A stretch of DNA of 18,567 nt from an uncultured Mycoplasmatota bacterium (GTDB taxonomy: Bacteria; Bacillota_I; Bacilli_A; RF39; UBA660): contig CAOKNI010000021.1 in NCBI GenBank assembly GCA_948470005.1, positions 1-18,567 on the forward strand. The letters run 5' to 3'. Below are positions 12,856-18,567 of this stretch, piece by piece. The number at the start of each line of letters is the position of its first letter. Position 1 is the first letter of the stretch. The notes beneath the pieces were generated by a model, which was not told the DNA's origin, searched no databases, and saw only the letters and a list, made by a program, of their open reading frames with translations. The translations under genes and the position numbers were made by a program.

Positions 12856-13924
12856 AAAACATATCTTTATTTCTTAAAAATGGTGGAATATCATACTCAT
12901 TTTCTACTACTTCCGGTTGAGGTTTCCGTCTTGGCATTTTAGTATCATCAGAGAATAACATTTCTTCTGCTTCTCCCTCATTTTCAAAGCCTGTAGCTAT
13001 AACTGTAACGATTACCTCATCAGTTAAGTTATCATTTTGAATAGCACCAAATATAATATTAACATCACTATTAGCCGCAGCTCTTACTGTTTCAACTGCA
13101 TCTTCAATTTCAAATAATGTCAAGTTAGAGCCACCTGTAACATTTACAATCGCATTAGTAGCTCCCTCAATTGTAGCCTCTAGTAGTGAATTAGCAACAG
13201 CTTGACGTGCCGCTTCAATTGCTCTATTTTCTCCAGCATTACATCCTATACCAATAATGGCCGTACCACTTTTTTGCATAACCGTTTTAACATCAGCAAA
13301 GTCAAGGTTTATAATACCAGTAACAGCGATTAAATCAGAAATTGATTGAACACCACGATGTAGGACATTATCTACTTCTTTAAACGCATCTTTAAATGAA
13401 GTATTACGGTCAATTATATCACGTAACTTATCATTTGGAATAACTATTAAAGTATCCACATGCTTCTTTAGTTCCTCTAAACCAAGAAGTGCATTTTCCA
13501 TTCTTCTTTTACCTTCAAACCTAAAAGGCTTTGTTACTATACCAACCGTAAGCGCTCCAGACTCTTGAGCAATCTCTGCAATAACTGGGGCTGCTCCTGT
13601 ACCTGTTCCACCACCCATTCCGCATGCAACAAATACCATATCAGCACCTTTTATAGCTTCCTCTAAATCTGCTTTTGACTCAATCGCCGCTGCTCTACCA
13701 ATCTCCGGATTAGCTCCAGCTCCTAAACCTTCGGTAATCGTTGAACCTATTTGAATTTTATTTTCACAACGTGATGCATTTAATACTTGTAAATCTGTAT
13801 TAACTACAATAAATTCAACACCTTTAACACCTTCATCAATCATGCGATTTACAGCATTATTACCGCCGCCACCGACTCCAATAACTTTAATCTTTGCAAT
13901 TTGATCCATTTCTAAACCGTTCAT
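12854..13924 (-). CDS. ftsZ: FtsZ, tubulin-like cell-division GTPase
   Basis: Forms the Z ring at midcell. 356 aa, short but normal for the family. Seen: [13 protein letters not shown] (17-28), nucleotide-binding [10 protein letters not shown] (104-113), [11 protein letters not shown] (135-145), the T7 synergy loop NLDFADV (206-212) needed for GTP hydrolysis in the filament, and a C-terminal tail after a short linker (about 318-340) with DIPPFLR (345-351), the conserved peptide that binds FtsA and other partners. The ATG follows AAGGAG by 7 nt and lies 11 nt after the ftsA stop, so both are one operon. No mur or other dcw genes flank the pair in this window. Confidence 0.98.
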   Translation of the reverse strand: MNGLEMDQIAKIKVIGVGGGGNNAVNRMIDEGVKGVEFIVVNTDLQVLNASRCENKIQIGSTITEGLGAGANPEIGRAAAIESKADLEEAIKGADMVFVACGMGGGTGTGAAPVIAEIAQESGALTVGIVTKPFRFEGKRRMENALLGLEELKKHVDTLIVIPNDKLRDIIDRNTSFKDAFKEVDNVLHRGVQSISDLIAVTGIINLDFADVKTVMQKSGTAIIGIGCNAGENRAIEAARQAVANSLLEATIEGATNAIVNVTGGSNLTLFEIEDAVETVRAAANSDVNIIFGAIQNDNLTDEVIVTVIATGFENEGEAEEMLFSDDTKMPRRKPQPEVVENEYDIPPFLRNKDMF

Positions 13925-13935
13925 ATGCCATCTCC

Positions 13936-15180
13936 TTAACTATCAAAAAAATATCCAAATAATTTTCCTAATACGGAATTATCATTTATATTTACTTTTT
14001 TATGTATTCCACTTAAATTTTCTAAATCATCTAAATTAAATACTGAATACTCTTTATTCTTTAATTTTAATCGGCTATTATAATACTTTATAGTTCCTAC
14101 TGAAACACTATATTTATTACTTCTAACACCTATATAATCTATTTTACCAAGAATATAATATTTAGTAAAGAGTTTATCGAGTAAAATATTAAAATCTGCT
14201 AATTCTACTGTTCCCCCAGTTACAATTACATACTCTATTTCTCTTTTGGTAAGTAAGTTCATTTGTTTTTTAGAAAGTTCTAATATTTCTATTAGTCGGC
14301 TTTCAATAATCTCGCTAAGGTCACTTTGATTAATTGTAACACTTTCTCCCATCCTGTCTGTTAGCGAGACTTTTTCATTAGCCTGCGCCATATCAGGCGT
14401 TGCAAGCCCAATAGTCTCTTTTAAATGTTTTGCATCTTTCTTAGTAATTTTATAAATATAAGCAATATCATTATCGATATTCGCTCCACCCAATTCAATC
14501 ACTTCTGTTTTTGTAAGAATTCCTTTATTAATAATTGATACTGTTGTAGTTTCTTCTCCAATATTAACAACTGCCCCTAACATTGCTCTTGTATCTTTAT
14601 TTTTATGAGCTTCATAATCTCCCAAAGCGGAAACAACAACATCCACTACTTTAATACCGATTTTCTCTAACGTATTAACAAATAAATTAATATTACTTTT
14701 TGGTGCTGTAATTAACACTGCTTTTAAAGATAACTTATTAGCAATCATATTTATCGGATTTTTCACAATGCTTTCATTATCTAATTTATATCTTGTAGGA
14801 ATAATACTAATAAGTTCGCTATCTTCATTAATTTTATTATAACTTGCCGCATGCATTGCTCTAATTAAATCTTGATGAGTAATAACATGGTCTTCATTAG
14901 TTATAGTGCTAGAGCCTTCTGACATCACCACTTCCGTATAATAAGAAGGTATTGCAAGTACTACTTCTCTTACAGAAACTCCAAGCATTTCTTCTGCTTT
15001 ATGAAATGCTTCTTTAATTGCAGGAATAGCTTCTTCCTTACTAACAATAATGCCCTTTTTTATACCATGACTAGGAACTTCGGAAACACAAAGAATATTT
15101 AAAGAGTTTTTAATAAATTCTCCCACTATTAATTTAATAGTACTTGTTCCGATATCTAAACTAGCAATAATCTTCCTCAT
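13936..15180 (-). CDS. ftsA: FtsA, actin-like membrane tether of the Z ring
   Basis: Actin-fold ATPase, 414 aa. Phosphate-1 motif [15 protein letters not shown] (7-21), the FtsA-specific 1C/SHS2 region (about 83-160), phosphate-2 [13 protein letters not shown] (202-214) and adenosine motif [13 protein letters not shown] (318-330). The last residues [14 protein letters not shown] (401-414) form the amphipathic membrane-targeting helix. The ATG lies 7 nt after AGGAGG and is served by a strong promoter. It is upstream of ftsZ in the usual order. Confidence 0.97.
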   Translation of the reverse strand: MRKIIASLDIGTSTIKLIVGEFIKNSLNILCVSEVPSHGIKKGIIVSKEEAIPAIKEAFHKAEEMLGVSVREVVLAIPSYYTEVVMSEGSSTITNEDHVITHQDLIRAMHAASYNKINEDSELISIIPTRYKLDNESIVKNPINMIANKLSLKAVLITAPKSNINLFVNTLEKIGIKVVDVVVSALGDYEAHKNKDTRAMLGAVVNIGEETTTVSIINKGILTKTEVIELGGANIDNDIAYIYKITKKDAKHLKETIGLATPDMAQANEKVSLTDRMGESVTINQSDLSEIIESRLIEILELSKKQMNLLTKREIEYVIVTGGTVELADFNILLDKLFTKYYILGKIDYIGVRSNKYSVSVGTIKYYNSRLKLKNKEYSVFNLDDLENLSGIHKKVNINDNSVLGKLFGYFFDS

Positions 15181-15206
15181 AGTTTAGCCTCCTATTTTCT
15201 AAAATA

Positions 15207-15235
15207 ATTATACTTTAAAAAAAAAAGTTTTTCAA
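15207..15235 (-). promoter_or_regulatory. Promoter of ftsA-ftsZ
   Basis: Minus-strand -35 TTGAAA (15235-15230), 17-nt spacer containing a run of T, -10 TATAAT (15212-15207). Predicted start near 15200, about 20 bases before the ftsA ATG. Confidence 0.75.
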
Positions 15236-15255
15236 GTAAATGTCAATAATCCTCA

Positions 15256-15284
15256 TAAAAAAAATTCCTAAAACTTAAGAATTT
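15256..15284 (-). terminator. Intrinsic terminator after the RelA/SpoT-like gene
   Basis: AAATTC (15284-15279) and GAATTT (15267-15262) form a 6-bp stem, 7 bp if a flanking T-G wobble is counted. The T-run continues to 15257. The stem overlaps the stop codon of the gene. Confidence 0.6.
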
Positions 15285-16710
15285 ATTTTTTTCCATACTT
15301 TTCAATCATTCTTCTAGCTCTCGTTGTTACGACCATTGAAGCATCCGCAACATGTCTTATAGCCTTATTATTCTGCACAATATCTACTACATCATTTTCT
15401 TTTAAGACAAAATCTAAATTCACTAAATTACCATTTACATAAGCTCCAATGGCATTATTACCAATACTGGTATGTATTTTATAAGCAAAATCTAATACTG
15501 TGGCTTTCTCTGGCAAAGCAATTTCATCTCCTCGCGGTGTATAAGTCTTTACTCTACCAAAAAGTTCTTTTTCTACTTGCGAAATCAATATTTTTTCATC
15601 ATCATAATATTTTCCTAGCTCACTTAAAGTCGACATAAAGCCCGAACCATTCGCAATTGTATCTTGAATTCTTGGTACACTTTTTACTTTTAATCTATTA
15701 GCCAAAATAGCAAACCCATACTCATTTGTTTTTTCCATATCTTTAGTATACAAATTGACATTAATAGGAATACCGCCACTATAAATCATAATTGAATAGC
15801 CCCTATAACCATTATATCTTGGCTTATATATATGATTAACAATCGTTTCTGCATCAAACTGAAAATTTTTCTTTATTAAAGCTGCGGCTCTAAAACAATA
15901 TTCCTTCGATTTTACAACTATTCGTAGTTTTACTAGTCCTGGAAAACTTGCTAACTCTTGTGTTCTTTTAACATGTTCATATATGCCAGCTAAATTTTTC
16001 ATTCGCATAAACATTTCTGGTTCTATCCCATTTTTAGTTAAAACTTCTCTAATATTATTTAAAACTTTTTCAAATTCCCTTTGATGTTCATTTTCATATT
16101 CTTGTTTCATCTTCACAATTTTTTCTGATTCCTCTTCATGCATAAAATGAAAACATAAATCTTCAATGTCTCGAGCCGCTTTATTAGCTCCAATTCCATA
16201 AGCCATCGGTACATAAAAAGCTAAAGTTTGCTCCGCTTTGTTAATTCTTTTTTCTTTAGTTTGATACTCAAGTGTCCGCATATTATGAAATCTATCAGCA
16301 AGTTTTATATAAATTATTCGGTAATCACTCATCATATTTCTTAGAATATTACTATTATTAAATCTTTCTTCTTCTGTTTTCGTATCAAAAACGATATTAC
16401 TACTATCCGTAACGCCTAAAACTAAATTAGCAATATCTCTATAAAAATTTTCTTCTATATCTTGATATGTAGTTGGAGTATCTTCTAAAACATCATGAAG
16501 AAAAGCTGCACAAACAGCATTGGCATCATATAAGTGAAATTCGTTAACTAAAATATAAGCTACATTAAGTGGATGAATTATATAAGGTTCACCACTTTTA
16601 CGTTTTTGGCCTTTATGTTTTGCCTCTGCATATTTATAAGCTTTTTTTATTAAACGAATTTCATCATTACCAAAATTTTTTTTTAAATCCTCAAAAAAAT
16701 ACTCTAACAT
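15283..16710 (-). CDS. RelA/SpoT homologue: intact (p)ppGpp hydrolase, degenerate synthetase, TGS domain
   Basis: 475 aa against about 730 for full-length Rel. The HD hydrolase domain is complete: KRKSGEPYIIHP (36-47), HDVLEDT (72-78) and IKLADRFHNMRTL (135-147) hold the metal-binding His46, His72, Asp73 and Asp139, plus Glu76, Asp77 and Asn143. The synthetase region (about 230-345) keeps its outline, PRYNGYRGYSI (298-307), but has lost key residues. The usual Asp of the D-L-x-x-x-R block is Gly258 (GLVKLRI), the His after N-G-Y is missing, and the E-V/I-Q-I-R-T block reads NVNLYT (317-322). A TGS domain follows (about 387-448); the C-terminal ACT region is absent. It should remove but not make (p)ppGpp; function is inferred from residues. 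The ATG has GAGG five bases upstream. It stands between the membrane-protein gene and ftsA. Confidence 0.85.
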   Translation of the reverse strand: MLEYFFEDLKKNFGNDEIRLIKKAYKYAEAKHKGQKRKSGEPYIIHPLNVAYILVNEFHLYDANAVCAAFLHDVLEDTPTTYQDIEENFYRDIANLVLGVTDSSNIVFDTKTEEERFNNSNILRNMMSDYRIIYIKLADRFHNMRTLEYQTKEKRINKAEQTLAFYVPMAYGIGANKAARDIEDLCFHFMHEEESEKIVKMKQEYENEHQREFEKVLNNIREVLTKNGIEPEMFMRMKNLAGIYEHVKRTQELASFPGLVKLRIVVKSKEYCFRAAALIKKNFQFDAETIVNHIYKPRYNGYRGYSIMIYSGGIPINVNLYTKDMEKTNEYGFAILANRLKVKSVPRIQDTIANGSGFMSTLSELGKYYDDEKILISQVEKELFGRVKTYTPRGDEIALPEKATVLDFAYKIHTSIGNNAIGAYVNGNLVNLDFVLKENDVVDIVQNNKAIRHVADASMVVTTRARRMIEKYGKK

Positions 16711-16742
16711 AACAACCTCATTTATAATTTACGCTTATCTTA

Positions 16743-16762
16743 ACAAAAAAGTCCTTTTTTGT
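16743..16762. terminator. Hairpin between the membrane protein and RelA/SpoT-like genes
   Basis: ACAAAAAAG (16743-16751) and CTTTTTTGT (16754-16762) are perfectly complementary with almost no spacer, so the loop would be about 4 nt. It lies eight bases beyond the stop of the membrane-protein gene. The T-run is in the stem itself, so termination is possible in either direction but not certain. Confidence 0.4.
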
Positions 16763-16770
16763 CAATTAAT

Positions 16771-18372
16771 CTACTTTAACTTATAACTATAAGCTACATT
16801 TCTTACCGTTATAATTGCTTCTATCTCCACCGCTTTATCTATTTCATTATCTATTTTTATTATAAGCTTATCATTATAATATTTTGAATTTAGTATACTG
16901 ATACTCTTATAGTATTCTTGATGACCAACTTTATACTTTATTTTCATAAAATCTTCAAAGAAATTTTTATAATCTCTATTAGAATTCATATATATTGATT
17001 CCGTATCAAGATCTAATTTATAATCTAATAATAATAAAGTACTTCTTCCAATATCTGAACCTGTAATCGAAATAACATCATGTGCTTTAAAACAATTATC
17101 AGCTGTAATGCAATAATTATAAGTAAAAGGAAAATAGTTAGTTAACTCATATCCTAAAATACTCGCTTTTGTTTTTTTAAGATTAGTCGCCTCTAAATTA
17201 GTCATAGACCCCTTACTAACATAGTTTATTCCACTTGTTTTTTTAACAACTTGCGGTTTTATATTAATAGTTTTATTAACTGCTCCTTTTTCATTATATC
17301 CAGAAAACGCAACCAAAGAATAATTACTTGCAATATCTTTTGCTTTTATCTCATAAACCAAAACATAAGCATTTTCAGAATTAGATTTTATCTTGCTTCC
17401 ATTATAAGGGTTACCATAATCAATAAAATAATTACCTAAATGAATAGCAGAGGAAACTTGTTTCCCATTTACAATTAAATTTAAATTCCCATAATTAAAT
17501 TCTTTTTCCTCCGCATATCTATTAGATACATCTATTTGCAAAATAACATAAGCTTTTCCATCTTTAATAACATTACCCTTATGACTTAAATCAGAAATAA
17601 AAGAGTCTTTAATTTTTAGGTTTATAAATCCAAAGGCAATACTATCATTTTCGCCATATATTTTTGTAATATCTCTACCTCTATAAATAATGGTGCCAAC
17701 TATTACTAATAAAACTACTAAAACAATTGTAAATATAAATTTATTTTCTAAATAATAATACTTTAACTCTCTTAAAAGTCTCCTTGCTGTCCTCTTTGCT
17801 TTATAAGGGTCGCTTCCTACCAAAAACTCAAATTCTTCACTATCTTCACTTTCAATTTCTAGATCTATTAAATCACTTTTAAAATTAAATTTCTTAAGAT
17901 TAAACCCTACTCCTCTAATAATATTAAATACCACAAAGATATACTGACTATAATGAATAATAAAAGCCAAATCACGAATTATTCTTGCAAACGTCATATT
18001 TAGAGTATCATTTTCTATTTGTTCAAAAATACCAAAACAAGTTGTAAGCAAAATAAAAATTCCAACATAATAAATAATACTTATACTATAATATTTAGTT
18101 GGCTTCTCCTTTTTTTGAAGTACTATAAGCAAAAACATTAAAACCACTAATATTACAATTACCGCTAAATACATAAACAAATTAATGTAATTGCCAGATA
18201 AACTAGATAAAACATTATCAAATTTAAAAGTATAATCATTAGCTATATATTCTGCAAAAAAACTAACAATACTTTTTGTTTTAATAATAAGATAAAACAT
18301 TGGAATTAACAAGAATAAATGGACTGCTCTAAAATGTTTTATCAAAAAAGCATATGGTTTTTTTAGTATCAT
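16771..18372 (-). CDS. Unrecognised membrane protein with large extracytoplasmic domain
   Basis: 533 aa. Hydrophobic segments lie at about 15-31, 63-86, 96-117 and 131-153. They are followed by an acidic stretch (169-182, LIDLEIESEDSEEF), a basic stretch (191-204, KAKRTARRLLRELK), a fifth membrane segment (212-230), and about 300 residues with beta-rich character. Around 273-310 the pattern AYVILQIDVSNR...FNYGNLNLIVNGKQ resembles the Ig-like DUF4352/telokin-type domains of Firmicutes surface proteins, but this is only an impression. Two Cys (about 426 and 432, CITADNC) could form a disulfide. The start is ATG with AGGTGAG five bases upstream and a clear promoter. It is not in an obvious operon. 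I cannot name a function; a transport accessory or surface-sensing protein are guesses. Confidence 0.75.
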   Translation of the reverse strand: MILKKPYAFLIKHFRAVHLFLLIPMFYLIIKTKSIVSFFAEYIANDYTFKFDNVLSSLSGNYINLFMYLAVIVILVVLMFLLIVLQKKEKPTKYYSISIIYYVGIFILLTTCFGIFEQIENDTLNMTFARIIRDLAFIIHYSQYIFVVFNIIRGVGFNLKKFNFKSDLIDLEIESEDSEEFEFLVGSDPYKAKRTARRLLRELKYYYLENKFIFTIVLVVLLVIVGTIIYRGRDITKIYGENDSIAFGFINLKIKDSFISDLSHKGNVIKDGKAYVILQIDVSNRYAEEKEFNYGNLNLIVNGKQVSSAIHLGNYFIDYGNPYNGSKIKSNSENAYVLVYEIKAKDIASNYSLVAFSGYNEKGAVNKTINIKPQVVKKTSGINYVSKGSMTNLEATNLKKTKASILGYELTNYFPFTYNYCITADNCFKAHDVISITGSDIGRSTLLLLDYKLDLDTESIYMNSNRDYKNFFEDFMKIKYKVGHQEYYKSISILNSKYYNDKLIIKIDNEIDKAVEIEAIITVRNVAYSYKLK

Positions 18373-18392
18373 AATATCTCACCTACTATATA

Positions 18393-18421
18393 ATTTTAGC
18401 AAACTAATTAAACTTTGTAAA
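18393..18421 (-). promoter_or_regulatory. Promoter of the membrane-protein gene
   Basis: Minus-strand -35 TTTACA (18421-18416), 17-nt spacer, -10 TAAAAT (18398-18393), about 20 bases before the ATG. Confidence 0.65.
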
Positions 18422-18448
18422 TTAATTTAAATTTTTTTTAAAAAAGTG

Positions 18449-18477
18449 TTGACAAATATCCATTTATCCTTTAATAT
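18449..18477 (+). promoter_or_regulatory. Strong promoter reading out of the window
   Basis: Perfect -35 TTGACA (18449-18454), 17-nt spacer, -10 TAATAT (18472-18477). The predicted start is 18484-18485, the first base of a hairpin. It is divergent from the membrane-protein promoter. Confidence 0.7.
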
Positions 18478-18484
18478 AACAATC

Positions 18485-18567
18485 ACCAATTCACTTACAA
18501 GGCGAATTGGTACTAGTATCACACTAGTCAACCCCTTTTTATTCTTTTAGAAGCTGTCTTCAGGGGG
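18485..18567 (+). ncRNA. Start of a structured RNA or leader, cut by the window end
   Basis: Three hairpins follow one another from the predicted start. ACCAATTC (18485-18492) pairs with GAATTGGT (18504-18511). ACTAGT (18512-18517) pairs with ACTAGT (18523-18528). GAAG/CTTC (18550-18561) is closed by CCCCT (18532-18536) with AGGGG (18562-18566). No start codon with SD is visible. It may be a riboswitch or other cis-regulatory leader, or a stable RNA; the window ends too early to decide. Confidence 0.45.

Noticed and set aside
17251..17439. Plus-strand open frame opposite the membrane protein
   Set aside because: Shadow frame without SD.
1..18567. tRNA or rRNA genes, CRISPR arrays, insertion sequences, prophage genes
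   Set aside because: No regularly spaced repeats, no transposase or phage structural motifs, and no cloverleaf-like stretch was found on reading both strands by eye.

Overview
The window is very AT-rich and uses TGA as a stop codon (toxin-like ORF, thiI, MBOAT gene) and TGG for Trp, so it does not follow the Mycoplasma code. The gene content is ftsA-ftsZ with a Firmicutes-type FtsZ tail, a ThiI without rhodanese domain, an ABC-F ATPase, and a DUF4358 lipoprotein with an MBOAT/DHHW-like pair. Together with strong Shine-Dalgarno (SD) sites and consensus sigma-A promoters with 17-nt spacers, this points to a low-GC Bacillota, probably an uncultured gut lineage of the RF39/Erysipelotrichia/Mollicutes-like kind. 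That placement is inference. Almost all large genes lie on the minus strand; only one helicase and two tiny ORFs are on the plus strand.

Layout, left to right. (1) 68-1930 (-): ABC-F ATPase with its own promoter and terminator. (2) 2035-2300: compact locus with a 27-aa plus-strand ORF inside a long fold-back mRNA, faced by a minus-strand RNA promoter and terminator. (3) 2312-3751 (+): short helicase IV-like SF1 helicase. (4) 3772-5259 (-): transglutaminase-like protein and a GNAT acetyltransferase. (5) 5395-7685 (-): thiI, a translationally coupled kinase-like protein, and a 42-aa ORF. (6) 7760-8097: second fold-back locus with a 30-aa single-helix peptide on plus and a convergent antisense RNA on minus. 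(7) 8144-9764 (-): NifS/IscS-type cysteine desulfurase and an overlapping GNAT-like gene. The desulfurase is the expected sulfur donor for ThiI. (8) 9844-12764 (-): lipoprotein, MBOAT O-acyltransferase and SGNH/DHHW-like protein, a probable cell-surface polysaccharide O-acetylation module. (9) 12854-15180 (-): ftsA-ftsZ. (10) 15283-16710 (-): RelA/SpoT homologue with an intact HD hydrolase site and an apparently dead synthetase domain. (11) 16771-18372 (-): unrecognised membrane protein. (12) 18449-18567 (+): strong promoter followed by stacked hairpins that run off the window.

The most interesting signal is that loci (2) and (6) share an architecture without being obvious copies. In each, a promoter places its start within a few bases of the 5' arm of an inverted repeat whose 3' arm lies beyond a tiny ORF. 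The strong SD of that ORF can pair with an upstream pyrimidine tract. A second promoter on the other strand makes a short structured RNA covering the ORF's 3' part. This is the layout of type I toxin-antitoxin loci. Locus (6) is the stronger case because its peptide is a typical small membrane toxin-like helix. All promoters, hairpins and pairings were found by eye, not by a folding program.
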